64,000 nucleotides of DNA from JAQUBU01 sp036677685 (GTDB lineage: Bacteria > Bacillota > Syntrophomonadia > Syntrophomonadales > Syntrophomonadaceae): the NCBI GenBank assembly GCA_036677685.1, contig JAVBWA010000012.1, positions 124,001 through 188,000 of the forward strand, written 5' to 3'. The notes beneath the pieces were generated by a model. It made no database searches, was not told the DNA's origin, and saw nothing but the letters and a program-made list of their open reading frames with translations. The position numbers and the translations under genes are program-made. This document shows positions 42,702 through 52,244 of the stretch, piece by piece. How positions within the stretch are numbered: position 1 is the first letter of the stretch; every line of letters starts with the position of its first letter.

Positions 42702-44525
42702 TTAACGGTCAGCCGCAGCGGAGCTTCCGGCGGGCGCATTTTTCAAAGCTACTTTAAGCAAAAAAGAGTCCTGGGAATGGATAACATCGAAAGCCCCGTC
42801 GTATTTACGGGCGATTCTCTGCATAATGGAAATGCCGTAGCCATGGTTTTGAGGCTCTGATTTGGAGCTTACAAAATCCTCATCAAGCATAAGCGGCGCT
42901 CCCGGAGACGAATTTGCCACCCCGAAAAAGATAAAACCATTTTTCATCCTTACGGAAATATCTATCTTTTTTTCTTTGCCCTCCGCCACCTTGTCACAGG
43001 CTTCAATGGCGTTGTCCAGCATGTTGACCAGGAGGCTGCACAGATCGTTGCCCGGTATATGTAAATTCTCCGGCAGGTTTCCCGTAAATTCTATCTTGAT
43101 TCCCTTGTTTTGCGCCTGGGAGAATTTATCGCTGAGAATGGCGTTTATTAGTCTATTCTCACAAAGATAGGCGGCCTTGGTTTGTTGAAAATCATAACCG
43201 GCATCATCAAGATAGCGACTTACCTCATCATAATCACCGCTTGCCGCCAAATTACTGATAACCGCGAAGTGTTTGTCGATGTCATGCCAGATTTGCCAAG
43301 TTTCTTCAATGTATTTTTCGGTTTTAATATAATTTTTATATAATAGCTCTCCTTCTATGCGCAGGGTGTTGTTTTCGTTAAGGATGCGGTACTCCCTTTG
43401 GACGGAGTTCAAGGCCGTCTTTCCGGTCATCAGGACCAGAACCGGGAAGGCCGTAATAATCAGATTGTAATTCATTGAGTAGTAGTTTCCTTCGGTAAAA
43501 TAGATATAGGCATCCAGGCCGGAGGCGAGCAGAATAGCAGCCACCGCGGCCACCACATATGGTTGTCCCGCTCCGGTCCGGAATTCCTGAATAAAGGCGT
43601 CCGCCAGAATGACGGCAAGCAGGATATAAAATGGCAGTTGCCAATTTAAAAAGAATAAATCCCAGTTAAGCAGGTTGCCGATTATCCATCCGCCTAAAAA
43701 TACACTTTGAAAAACGGCCATTATCAACAGCAGCCGGCTTTTTGCAAAGCCCCGGTCGGCCGCTACGAATATAAGCGTACAGATGGGAATTGTCATATTG
43801 GCAATACTCACAATCCAATAAACAAACACCGGTCCGGTATAAAAAGCGATGACTGAGACATTGAACAGAATACTGATTCCAATAAACAGAGCGATGAGCG
43901 CAAGGGTCAGTATTGATAATTCAAATTTTCCATATTTTAAAGTCATTGATATTAGTGCAAATATTAGCAAGAATAACCCAATACAAATATAAAAGAGGGA
44001 AAATATTATATCCATCAGAGCAGATTTCGTAAGCGCGCTCAGGATGGCCAGTCCGTCATCCAGGATAACGTGTTTGGACACGGCGATACTGCCGGGATGA
44101 TTGGTATCGAATTCAAGTTTTAAAACCCGGCCGGCTTTTCCGTCGGGTATTTTAAAAATATGGGTCTTTACTCCCCAGACTTCAGGGCTGTTCAGCGATG
44201 AACCAAAGGTATAAACGCTGCTCCCGTTGATGAATACCTGCACCTCGTAGCCGATAGTAATAAAACAGAGGCTTTGCTCATGCGTAGCAGGAAGCATTTT
44301 GCTCAGGACTACTCTATGTTGATTTTTAAGCGACCCGGTTTTTAGGAAAGCGGCATCTTTAAAAAGTGTTTTTTCACCGTCGGATATATCCCAGCCGTCG
44401 CTCATGATTTGCGCAGCCGGGTTATCCGACAGGCACAACGCCCTGCTGTAAATGATGCTTTTCATTAAAAATAATGAAAACATCAACGCGACCAGGGTAA
44501 ATATCCATATTTTCCGACGCGGCAC
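42702..44525 (-). CDS. Membrane sensor histidine kinase (AgrC/LytS-like, 7TM)
   Basis: 607 residues: N-terminal TM, an extracellular beta-sandwich domain (about 35-170; FITIGYEVQVFINGSSVYTFG, like 7TMR-DISM extracellular domains), seven TM helices (about 175-375), a linker helix with the H-box HDIDKHFAVISNL near 410, and a GHKL ATPase domain (NMLDNAIEACDK near 500, GYGISIMQRIARKYDGAF near 565). The gene is divergent from a LytTR response regulator 140 bases away, its evident partner. The ligand is unknown; a peptide or glycan signal is possible. Confidence 0.9.
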   Translation of the reverse strand: MPRRKIWIFTLVALMFSLFLMKSIIYSRALCLSDNPAAQIMSDGWDISDGEKTLFKDAAFLKTGSLKNQHRVVLSKMLPATHEQSLCFITIGYEVQVFINGSSVYTFGSSLNSPEVWGVKTHIFKIPDGKAGRVLKLEFDTNHPGSIAVSKHVILDDGLAILSALTKSALMDIIFSLFYICIGLFLLIFALISMTLKYGKFELSILTLALIALFIGISILFNVSVIAFYTGPVFVYWIVSIANMTIPICTLIFVAADRGFAKSRLLLIMAVFQSVFLGGWIIGNLLNWDLFFLNWQLPFYILLAVILADAFIQEFRTGAGQPYVVAAVAAILLASGLDAYIYFTEGNYYSMNYNLIITAFPVLVLMTGKTALNSVQREYRILNENNTLRIEGELLYKNYIKTEKYIEETWQIWHDIDKHFAVISNLAASGDYDEVSRYLDDAGYDFQQTKAAYLCENRLINAILSDKFSQAQNKGIKIEFTGNLPENLHIPGNDLCSLLVNMLDNAIEACDKVAEGKEKKIDISVRMKNGFIFFGVANSSPGAPLMLDEDFVSSKSEPQNHGYGISIMQRIARKYDGAFDVIHSQDSFLLKVALKNAPAGSSAAADR

Positions 44526-44597
44526 GGTATCACCTCACTTGACCAAAGGATGGCTGTAAATAATATTATAAGTTATCATAAACATGTATGGACAGTA

Positions 44598-44627
44598 TCC
44601 GTTCAGGCACAAAAAACAGTTGTTCAT
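44598..44627 (+). promoter_or_regulatory. LytTR-type operator between the kinase and regulator genes
   Basis: TCCGTTCAG, 12 bases, GTTGTTCAT. The two 9-mers repeat with the 21-bp period used by LytTR dimers, and the first matches the family consensus WMMGTTNRK at every position. Probably autoregulatory. Confidence 0.6.
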
Positions 44628-44664
44628 ACCGGATGTTCAACCAAGGAAGAGGCTGGTGATTATT

Positions 44665-45381
44665 ATGCTATACAAAATAGCCATCTGTGATGATGAGGAG
44701 GATTTTATCGCTTCCCTGCAGGAGCAGGTGGCAGGGGTCCTGCAAAACAGCGGTGTCGGTTTTGAAATCACGGCTTTTGCCTCCGGAGAGTCCTTATTAA
44801 ATCACATATATGACAAATCCGCCGGCTTCGATATGATTTTTCTGGATATTTTTATGCAGGACCTGAACGGTATGGATACTGCCAAAGCTATCCGCCAGCA
44901 CAGCGATTCCACCGCCATCATTTTTACCACCGCCTCGGACCGCTATGTTTTTTCCGGCTACGAAGTACAGGCCCTGCAGTATTTGCTTAAACCCATAAAC
45001 GTCCAGGCTCTGTCGGCCGCTTTGATGCTCGACCTGAAAAGAAGGTTTGAAAACCGCTATTTTTTATTCAAATCGCAGGGAATGACCAATAAAGTTCTAT
45101 ATGATGAGATTGAGTATTTTGAAAGCACCTTGAAGTCGGTAAAACTAGTGCTTAAACAGGATGTTTACGAAATCCACATCCGGATATCGGACATTGAGAA
45201 CCTCCTGCCGCAACTTAGCTTCTGCCGCTGCCACCGCGGGTTTATAATCAATTTCAAACATGTGGCGAAAATGAACGCGCAATCCCTCACCACCGTCCAG
45301 GGGACGGTGATCCCCATCGGCAAAACCTATGCCAAAGCCGCAAACCGTGCTTTCCTCAACTATATCGGCAGCAGCGACTAA
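44665..45381 (+). CDS. LytTR-family response regulator
   Basis: 238 residues. Receiver domain starts YKIAICDDEEDF; phosphoacceptor Asp in MIFLDIFMQDLNGMD near 60; Lys in LKPINVQAL. The LytTR DNA-binding domain (about 135-238) shows YDEIEYFESTLKSVKLVL, FCRCHRGFIINFKHVAKM and PIGKTYAKAANRAFLNYI. It pairs with the divergent kinase. ATG 44665 is the natural start; the open frame continues 27 codons upstream across the operator. Targets are probably the sites near 45.5 and 53.1 kb. Confidence 0.92.
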   Translation: MLYKIAICDDEEDFIASLQEQVAGVLQNSGVGFEITAFASGESLLNHIYDKSAGFDMIFLDIFMQDLNGMDTAKAIRQHSDSTAIIFTTASDRYVFSGYEVQALQYLLKPINVQALSAALMLDLKRRFENRYFLFKSQGMTNKVLYDEIEYFESTLKSVKLVLKQDVYEIHIRISDIENLLPQLSFCRCHRGFIINFKHVAKMNAQSLTTVQGTVIPIGKTYAKAANRAFLNYIGSSD

Positions 45382-45524
45382 CCTGATAACCGTACCCGTT
45401 AAACAATAATACTCAAAAATATCAGCGATACGGCCGCGGTTCTTTAGATAGAAAGAGCCGGCGTCTTTTGCATTCCGGCAGGTTTTCTTTACTAATATCT
45501 TTAGGACGCAAGACCTATGACGAG

Positions 45525-45554
45525 TACGAACGACCGCTTTTCGGGTATGAACGT
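45525..45554 (+). promoter_or_regulatory. LytTR-type operator upstream of the SLH surface protein
   Basis: TACGAACGA, 12 bases including CCGCTTTTCGGG, TATGAACGT; 21-bp period. Reverse-complement reading gives ACGTTCATA-type half sites. It is 149 bases before the surface protein start. Confidence 0.55.
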
Positions 45555-45598
45555 ATGTTGGTCATTAAAATACGAGAATTTACAATTGAAGAAAAGGC

Positions 45599-45655
45599 TG
45601 CATGCGAAACCGCTTTGGCAGACCGTACGGACATATTAAACGGTTGGGGATCACT
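45599..45655 (+). pseudogene. Stray fragment of an SLH repeat
   Basis: Encodes ETALADRTDILNGW, close to ETAFADRTDVSVW of the third SLH repeat at 51.14 kb. About 25 of 27 bases are identical over GAAACCGCTTT...GACCG.ACGGAC. It sits between the LytTR site and the surface gene, so it looks like a duplication scar. Confidence 0.55.
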
Positions 45656-45702
45656 CCGGCCAAAGCAGTGAAGGTGAACCGGCATTTAAGCCATAACTTT
45701 TT

Positions 45703-48700
45703 ATGAAAGCGAGATTTCTTATGAAAACAATCCGTTCTCTTCCATTTATCTTCTTCATTATTATTGAACTCTGTTTTGCTGCTCTGCTTATCTCCCCGGG
45801 AACCGTATCAGCCAGCACCCTGGATAGCAATCTGCTGTCCAATTCGGATGCTGAAGCCGGGAGCATAAGCTCCTGGACAGATGACACTGGTCAGAGCAGA
45901 TGGTTTGCCGCCGAGAATACCTGGAATGCTTCTCATTCAGGAACCTATTCCTTTTCTGTTCAGGCGCCCGGATTCGCCGCGTCAGGCACATGGTCCCTGT
46001 CACAGACTGTTTCGATAAGCGATCAAAGCGCGCTTATCAACGCGGGAAACCTGGTGGCAAACCTCTCTGGCTGGTACCTAAAAAGCGGCTCCGGTACCGA
46101 CCGGGCTCGTCTGGTTTTGCAGGAATTGGACGCTTCGGGCAACGTATTGCGGGAATCCGGCCCTTACTGCTCAGGCACCAATACATGGGAGCAGGGTACG
46201 GTCAGCCAGGCTGTGATGGCTAATACTGTATCGCTAAAGGTTCTTTTATGCGGCATAGACCTGGACAACAGTCGGGTTCAGTTCGATGACCTTTCCCTTG
46301 TGATCAGCAATAACAGCGGCGCCGCCCCGACCATAGTTCAGGGCATTTCCGATCAGGAAATCACCGTGGGCGATCCCTTGGGTCCCTTCAACATTACCGT
46401 TAATGATACGGATACGCCTTTAAACAACCTGGTCGTAACCGCCGTATCCTCAAATCAGACCCTGGTTCCTGATGCAAATCTTTCGCCCGGAGGGTCGGGG
46501 GGCACCCGCACCCTGAGTATCACACCGGTGGCCGATAAGACCGGAGAAGCCGACATTACCATAAATGTTTCCGACGGCGCCAAATCGGCCCAGTCCAGTT
46601 TCCACCTGAGAATCAATCCGGCGGCCAATCTGGGGGTTAATCTGGTGGTCAACGGAGACGCCAGCCAGGCCGCTCAATCCACCTACATCCCGGGATGGAG
46701 CGGTTCGGATTGGAGCCGTTTTGTGCTTAACTCCGGAACCAAAACCTTTACCGTATCCACAGCTCCATCGGGAAGCATTTATCTCGAACAAAGCATAAAC
46801 GTTAACTCTCGTCGCGACCTGATTGACAGCGGTTTTTTAAACTTTCAGGCGTCGGCCGGTTTAACTGGAGGTGCCGAGCTTATAATAAGCGGTCTTAACC
46901 AGGTCGGCTCTGAAATCTGGTCTTTTTCGGGGAGCAGTATAACCCAGGCCATCCCAGCCAATACTTACTACATTAAGGTTAAGATAGGGGGGCCTTTATC
47001 TGCCCAGATTTCTAACGTAAGCCTGATAATTCTCAATGATCTGCCCAAAATACAGAGCATTGCCGACCAGAACATATCTGAAAACAGCAATACCGGTGCG
47101 CTAGACTGTAAAGTAGGTTACATTACTGCAGGTATTATTATAACCGGCACCTCCTCAGATCAGACCCTGGTCCCCAACGGCAATATAGTGTTTGGCGGTT
47201 CCGGTTTTGACCGCACGCTTACGGTAACCCCCGCCGCAAATAAATCAGGTTCCTGCACCATAACCGTAACCGCCAATGACGGTTCACAAAGCGCCTCCCG
47301 AAGCTTCACATTGACGGTAAATCCTGTTCCCAGAGTAAGCTCGGTAAACGCTCCGGCGGCGGGTTCTTATAAAACAGAAAGCATTCTCAACTTTACCGTA
47401 AACTTTAACACCCCGGTTACCGTAAACGGGGGAACACCTTACATACCGATTACATTGGATACCGGCGGCACGGTCAATGCCGCCTGCACCAGCAGCGCCT
47501 TCCCCGCAAACTCTCTCGCATTCAGCTATACCGTGGCCAGCGGCAATTTGGATATGAACGGGATAACGGCAGGGGCAGCTATTGAAGTCAATGGGGGAAC
47601 CATAAGAAGCGCTGCGGGCTATGATGCTGTTCTTGCTTTAGGCACGGTGGATACCTCTCTGGTCAAGGTGGACGGAATCGCTCCGGTAGTAGACGATGCC
47701 AATCCCACCACCTGCTATTCTGCAGAAACCCATACCCTGACGGTCAAAATAAGTGAAACTGGCGGCATCGCAACCGGGCAGGGCAACAGCGCGGTGGATG
47801 TCAGCAAGTTCAAAGTATGGAGCGGCACCGACAGCAGAACCCTGACAACCGGTCAATCAAGCACGGTAATTACCGATACCGGCACTATTACGATTACCCT
47901 CGGGGGCACCGATTTAACGGCTATTCAGGCTTTTAGCGGAGGAGAAAAACTAGACAAGGTAGATGTGGCAGCCGGAGGTATAATAGATGCCGCCGGCAAC
48001 TTGAACGCGGAAGATTTAAATAATGCCATAGTTACCCTGGGAGCAGCAGAGGTAGCAGCCGACAAGGCCGCACTGGCCATTACCTATGCGGTCGGTGACA
48101 GTGCCAACGGCGTTACCCAAAACCTGGGACTTTCAATTTCCGGAGCTAACGGCACAACTATTAGCTGGCAGTCCAGCCCCGAAGGAATAATTGCCGCTAA
48201 CGGGACGGTAACGCGTCCCTCCACCGGAGATGTCAATGTGAATCTTAACGCCACTATCAGCAAAAGCGGTGTCAGCGATACTAAAACATTTATCATAACC
48301 GTCAAGATTAGTGATGCCGGTGCGGTCGCAGTTGACAAATCCGCCCTGGCCATTACCTATGCGGGTAGCGATAATGCCGGCAGCGTTACCCAAAACCTCG
48401 GTCTTCTTGATTCCGGAGCCAACGGCACAACTATTGGCTGGCAGTCCAGCCCGGCAGGAGTAATTGCTAACGACGGCACGGTTACCAGGCCCTCCTCCGG
48501 CGACATTAATGTGACTCTTACCGCCACCATCAGCAAAAACGGGGCAAGCGATACCAAGACTTTCCCAGTAACAGTTAAGATTAGCGATGCCGGCGCGGTT
48601 GCGAATGACAAGGCCGCTCTGGCCATCACTTACGCAAGCGGTGATAATGCCGGCAGCGTTACCCAAGACCTCGGGCTTCTTGACTCCGGAGCCAACGGTA

Positions 48701-51309
48701 CAACTATTACCTGGCAGTCCAGCCCGGCGGGAGTAATTGCCAACGACGGCACGGTTACCAGGCCCTCCTCTGGTGATATTAATGTGACTCTTATAGCCAC
48801 TGTCAGCAAAAACGGGGCAAGCGATACCAAATCCTTCCCGGTAACAGTCAAGATCAGCAACACCGGCGCGGTTGCAGCCGATAAAACAGCCCTGGCCATC
48901 ACCTTTGCATCTGGAGATTCCGCCGGCAGCGTTACCCAGAGCGTCTATTTGCCGGTCACGGGGAGCTTTGGGTCAAACATTAGCTGGCAGTCTGACAACA
49001 ACAGTATAATCACTAATGACGGGACGGTAAGCCGGCCTTCCGATAATGATGCCGCAATCACCCTTACCGCCACTATCAGCAAAAGCGGGGCAAGCGATAC
49101 CAAAGCCTTCCCGGTAACAGTCAAGATAAGCAATACCGGCGCGGTTGCAGCTGATAAAACAGCCCTGGCCATCACCTTTGCATCCGGAGATTCCGCCGGC
49201 AGCGTTACCCAGAGCGTCTATTTGCCGGTTACGGGCAGCTTTGGATCAAGCATTAGCTGGCAGTCTGACAACAATACTATAATCACTAATGACGGGACGG
49301 TAAGCCGGCCCTCCTTCAGCGCCGGGGATGCCCATGTCACGGTAACCGCCAGTTTGTCTAAAAGTGGAGTTACTGACACCAAACAATTCCCGCTTAATGT
49401 GGTTAAACTTCCCATATCCGATGTCGAAGCGGTGGCAGCCGACAAGGCAGCCCTGGCCATCACCTTTGCTCCCGGGGACTCGGCCGGCAGTGTAACCCAG
49501 AGTGTTTATCTGCCGACCACCGCCACCTACGGTTCAAGTATTAGCTGGCAGTCCGGCAACCTGAACCTGATAAGCAATGCCGGTGTTGTTACCAGACCTT
49601 CATTTACTGCCGGCAATGCCGATGTCACGGTAACCGCCTGTGTATATCGAAACCTGGCCAGCGATTTAAGGCAGTACAACCTGACTATTATAAGATTGCC
49701 AGTCAATGATCAGGAATCGGTCGAACAAGCTAAAAACGGCCTGGAAATAGGTTATAGCAACAGCGATTGGGCGGGGGCGGTTACCAATAATATTACCCTT
49801 CCCCTGCTTGGTGCCAACGGCACTTCCATTATATGGGTCAGCAGCAATCCGGAGATTATAAGCAGCAACGGGACCGTAAACCGGCCTGTTTTTAGCTCAA
49901 CTGATGCTACCGTAACTCTAACAGCTACCATAAGTAAAGGAAACATCCAGGACACCAAACAGTTCGCCTTAACGGTAACAAAACAATCTCCATCAACTAA
50001 TGCGGACCTGTCCAGCCTTTCGCTCAACGGGACAACGATTCTCCCTGAGTTCAGTGCGGATACGCTGTCTTACACCGCAAGTGTGCCTAACTCCACCAGA
50101 AGTATCTTAATAAACTTTACTGCCGCCGATAGTACGGCATCAGTACGGGTAAACAACAACCCGGCGGCTGGCAGCACAGTGTCGGAACTCAATACCGGGA
50201 CCAATACAGTCCTTATTGAAGTTACCGCACAGGATAGCAGCCAAAAAACTTATACCCTGACCATCTACAGAAGGACAAATAGCGATGATACCGATACCGC
50301 TAGTTCTGCATCCCCAACGTCAAACCCGGCGCCACCGGCCGGCAGTACCAGCGTATCGGCTACGGTAGAACCGTCCGCAGGCGGCACTGTAAATCTGGGC
50401 AGTGAAGTCGTAGTCCAGATTCCCCCGGATGCATTAAATGAGACTGTGCCTCCCACGGTGGAAATATGCAAAACTACTGCGCCGCCCGCCTCCCCGACCG
50501 GGTTCGTGGTAGCCGGCAATGTTTTTGAATTAAAGGTCGGTGATAAAACCAGTTACCAGTTTAACCAGCCGGTAACACTGAGCTTTAGTTTTAATCCGGC
50601 GGATTTTCCTCCGGGTTCAAAGCCCGAAGTATATTACTATGATTCCGAAAAATCAGCCTGGGTTAGCCTGGGTGGGACGGTTTCGGACAACACCATTACC
50701 ATAAAGGTGGACCACTTTACCATGTTTGCGGTAATGGTTGAAGAAGACAAAGGAAAAGCGCCGGCCACCCCGCAGGCGGTAAAACCGGCTTTTAATGATA
50801 TTGCAGACCACTGGGCCCAAAAGGCCATCGAACAGATTGTTACCCTGGGAGCAGCCAGCGGCTACCCGGATGGAACGTTTAAACCGGACCGTACCATTAC
50901 CCGGGCGGAATTTGCCGCGATGCTGGTGAAAGCTTGGAAACTGGAACCCAAAACCGGCCAGGTATTTGCCGACACTGCCGGGCACTGGGGTAAAGAGTAT
51001 ATCGCTACGGCAACGGCCCATGGCATAGTATGCGGATATGCCGATAAGATGTTCGGCCCGGACGACCCCGTCACCCGCGAGCAGATGGCGTTGATGATCG
51101 TCAAAGCCACCCAACTGGCGGACGCATCGGGAGAAACCGCTTTCGCAGACCGGACGGACGTCTCGGTCTGGGCACAAAACGGCGTGTCCGCTGCAATCAA
51201 AGCAGGGATCATTAAAGGCTATCCGGACAATACTTTTAAGCCTAAGGGGAATGCCACCCGCGCCGAGGCGGTGACGGTAATCCTGAATGCCGTTACCAAG
51301 GGGGCTTAG
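45703..51309 (+). CDS. Large SLH-anchored surface protein with tandem Ig-like repeats
   Basis: 1868 residues. Signal peptide (about 1-38); two carbohydrate-binding-like beta modules near 45-200 and 310-450; cadherin-like segments (SNQTLVPDANLSPGGSGGTR); a Big-type domain near 555-790; seven tandem atrophied Ig-like repeats of about 90 residues (about 785-1430; DKAALAITYASGDNAGSV, then TWQSSPAGVI and TKTFPVTVK); a cadherin-like beta-sandwich (ADLSSLSLNGTTILPEF); a ZU5-like region; and three C-terminal SLH repeats (about 1685-1868). It is a cell-wall-bound adhesin or S-layer-type protein. The neighbouring LytTR operator suggests two-component control. An internal ATG six codons on is an alternative start. 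Confidence 0.9.
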   Translation: MKARFLMKTIRSLPFIFFIIIELCFAALLISPGTVSASTLDSNLLSNSDAEAGSISSWTDDTGQSRWFAAENTWNASHSGTYSFSVQAPGFAASGTWSLSQTVSISDQSALINAGNLVANLSGWYLKSGSGTDRARLVLQELDASGNVLRESGPYCSGTNTWEQGTVSQAVMANTVSLKVLLCGIDLDNSRVQFDDLSLVISNNSGAAPTIVQGISDQEITVGDPLGPFNITVNDTDTPLNNLVVTAVSSNQTLVPDANLSPGGSGGTRTLSITPVADKTGEADITINVSDGAKSAQSSFHLRINPAANLGVNLVVNGDASQAAQSTYIPGWSGSDWSRFVLNSGTKTFTVSTAPSGSIYLEQSINVNSRRDLIDSGFLNFQASAGLTGGAELIISGLNQVGSEIWSFSGSSITQAIPANTYYIKVKIGGPLSAQISNVSLIILNDLPKIQSIADQNISENSNTGALDCKVGYITAGIIITGTSSDQTLVPNGNIVFGGSGFDRTLTVTPAANKSGSCTITVTANDGSQSASRSFTLTVNPVPRVSSVNAPAAGSYKTESILNFTVNFNTPVTVNGGTPYIPITLDTGGTVNAACTSSAFPANSLAFSYTVASGNLDMNGITAGAAIEVNGGTIRSAAGYDAVLALGTVDTSLVKVDGIAPVVDDANPTTCYSAETHTLTVKISETGGIATGQGNSAVDVSKFKVWSGTDSRTLTTGQSSTVITDTGTITITLGGTDLTAIQAFSGGEKLDKVDVAAGGIIDAAGNLNAEDLNNAIVTLGAAEVAADKAALAITYAVGDSANGVTQNLGLSISGANGTTISWQSSPEGIIAANGTVTRPSTGDVNVNLNATISKSGVSDTKTFIITVKISDAGAVAVDKSALAITYAGSDNAGSVTQNLGLLDSGANGTTIGWQSSPAGVIANDGTVTRPSSGDINVTLTATISKNGASDTKTFPVTVKISDAGAVANDKAALAITYASGDNAGSVTQDLGLLDSGANGTTITWQSSPAGVIANDGTVTRPSSGDINVTLIATVSKNGASDTKSFPVTVKISNTGAVAADKTALAITFASGDSAGSVTQSVYLPVTGSFGSNISWQSDNNSIITNDGTVSRPSDNDAAITLTATISKSGASDTKAFPVTVKISNTGAVAADKTALAITFASGDSAGSVTQSVYLPVTGSFGSSISWQSDNNTIITNDGTVSRPSFSAGDAHVTVTASLSKSGVTDTKQFPLNVVKLPISDVEAVAADKAALAITFAPGDSAGSVTQSVYLPTTATYGSSISWQSGNLNLISNAGVVTRPSFTAGNADVTVTACVYRNLASDLRQYNLTIIRLPVNDQESVEQAKNGLEIGYSNSDWAGAVTNNITLPLLGANGTSIIWVSSNPEIISSNGTVNRPVFSSTDATVTLTATISKGNIQDTKQFALTVTKQSPSTNADLSSLSLNGTTILPEFSADTLSYTASVPNSTRSILINFTAADSTASVRVNNNPAAGSTVSELNTGTNTVLIEVTAQDSSQKTYTLTIYRRTNSDDTDTASSASPTSNPAPPAGSTSVSATVEPSAGGTVNLGSEVVVQIPPDALNETVPPTVEICKTTAPPASPTGFVVAGNVFELKVGDKTSYQFNQPVTLSFSFNPADFPPGSKPEVYYYDSEKSAWVSLGGTVSDNTITIKVDHFTMFAVMVEEDKGKAPATPQAVKPAFNDIADHWAQKAIEQIVTLGAASGYPDGTFKPDRTITRAEFAAMLVKAWKLEPKTGQVFADTAGHWGKEYIATATAHGIVCGYADKMFGPDDPVTREQMALMIVKATQLADASGETAFADRTDVSVWAQNGVSAAIKAGIIKGYPDNTFKPKGNATRAEAVTVILNAVTKGA
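48050..49990 (+). repeat. In-frame tandem DNA repeats within the surface gene
   Basis: Seven units of about 270-290 bp. The middle units are nearly identical over long stretches (for example 48605-48850 against 48340-48600, and 48870-48960 against 49150-49240), which indicates recent expansion or gene conversion. Divergence rises toward the last unit. Confidence 0.85.
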
Positions 51310-51526
51310 GGAAAACAAGAGTGCAAAATAAGGGGGCCGGAAAGCATAACGGCTTATGGCTATTACTTCCCTTGTCCCGTTTCCGGCAGGGAAAAGAAGC
51401 ACTTTGGGAAATAGGTTCCCCATAAGAATAACAATTATGAGTTGCAATGCAGGAACAATCCGGGATGATGAGAGGCGTTTCCAGGGTCATGGGATAAAAA
51501 TTTTATAATGCAAAGGAGATTCTATC
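51310..51526 (+). other. Intergenic spacer before the Nif11-type peptide
   Basis: No gene. It contains an 8-bp inverted repeat GCCGGAAA/TTTCCGGC (51336-51387) that could terminate the surface gene. TATAAT occurs near 51505 but too close to the ribosome site for a confident promoter. Confidence 0.35.
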
Positions 51527-51976
51527 ATGTCAAAAGAAAACTTGAAGAAATTTCTTGAAATGGCGGAGAAAGAAGAAGGGCTGAAGACGCGGATAGAGGC
51601 GGCCTTCAGCAAAATAAGGCAGCAGGGAGCCTTTGACGAGAAAGTCTCAGAGAAGATCTTCACAGAGGAAATACTGCCACTGGGGAAAGGGAAAGAGTTG
51701 GAGCTCGACCTGTCGGATATTCAGTACCACGCTGACGGCAGGCTGTCAGACGACGCACTGGAAGCTGTTGCAGGTGGAATGACAAATAATTTTGGATATT
51801 GGAAAACAACAGTAGGTTATAGCTGCAGCCTATGGAGGGAATCTAAAATTGAATGGTTAGCAGCAAAAGGTGCTTGCGGATCCTGTTTTTATTGGGAGGG
51901 GCCCACAGATAACCTGGGCGGCATTTCATGTTACATCGGAATACCTGGAACATGCAAAGCTAATATTGAGAAATAA
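51527..51976 (+). CDS. Nif11-type RiPP precursor peptide
   Basis: 149 residues. The long leader starts SKENLKKFLEMAEKEEGLKT, as in Nif11-related leaders, and ends LSDDALEAVAGG, the double-Gly protease site. The putative core of about 64 residues carries five cysteines (GYSCSLW, ACGSCFYW, ISCYIG, GTCKAN), plus several Trp and Tyr. AAAGGAG precedes ATG. No lanthionine synthetase, cyclodehydratase or peptidase-transporter lies nearby, so its modifying enzymes must be elsewhere, or it uses the radical SAM enzyme at 40 kb, which seems unlikely. Confidence 0.82.
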   Translation: MSKENLKKFLEMAEKEEGLKTRIEAAFSKIRQQGAFDEKVSEKIFTEEILPLGKGKELELDLSDIQYHADGRLSDDALEAVAGGMTNNFGYWKTTVGYSCSLWRESKIEWLAAKGACGSCFYWEGPTDNLGGISCYIGIPGTCKANIEK

Positions 51977-52244
51977 ACGCCGCCGCCAAGGGGATTTGAA
52001 ATTATCATAACAGTTGACTGCCGGGATTGCCTGCTTAAAGAATTTGATGAACAAATATTTAATAAATTTTTATTATGTCCAAAACAGATTGAGGGGTAGC
52101 CTCTTTTCAATAATGATCTTAATAATTGCAAGACTCGGTGCTTTTTATGATAAGAAGATACTTCACAATAAACCGATTTATAATTTCTTTTCTTAAGTCT
52201 ATACAAGCAGTGTTTTAAGTTAATTGTCAATGAACATAAAAAGT

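Noticed and set aside
45468..45598. Small plus-strand protein upstream of the surface gene
   Set aside because: It spans the LytTR-type site, has no ribosome site, and its only recognisable part is the SLH scrap.
48084..49463. Series of 76- to 177-residue open frames on the minus strand
   Set aside because: They recur with the same period as the in-frame repeats of the plus-strand surface gene, lack ribosome sites, and are by-products of that gene's codon pattern.
48050..49990. CRISPR-like array
   Set aside because: The repeats are 270-290 bp, contiguous and in frame within a protein gene, with no spacers.
51336..51387. Riboswitch before the Nif11-type gene
   Set aside because: Only one 8-bp inverted repeat is present. 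No conserved aptamer core (c-di-GMP, SAM, TPP or other) could be recognised.
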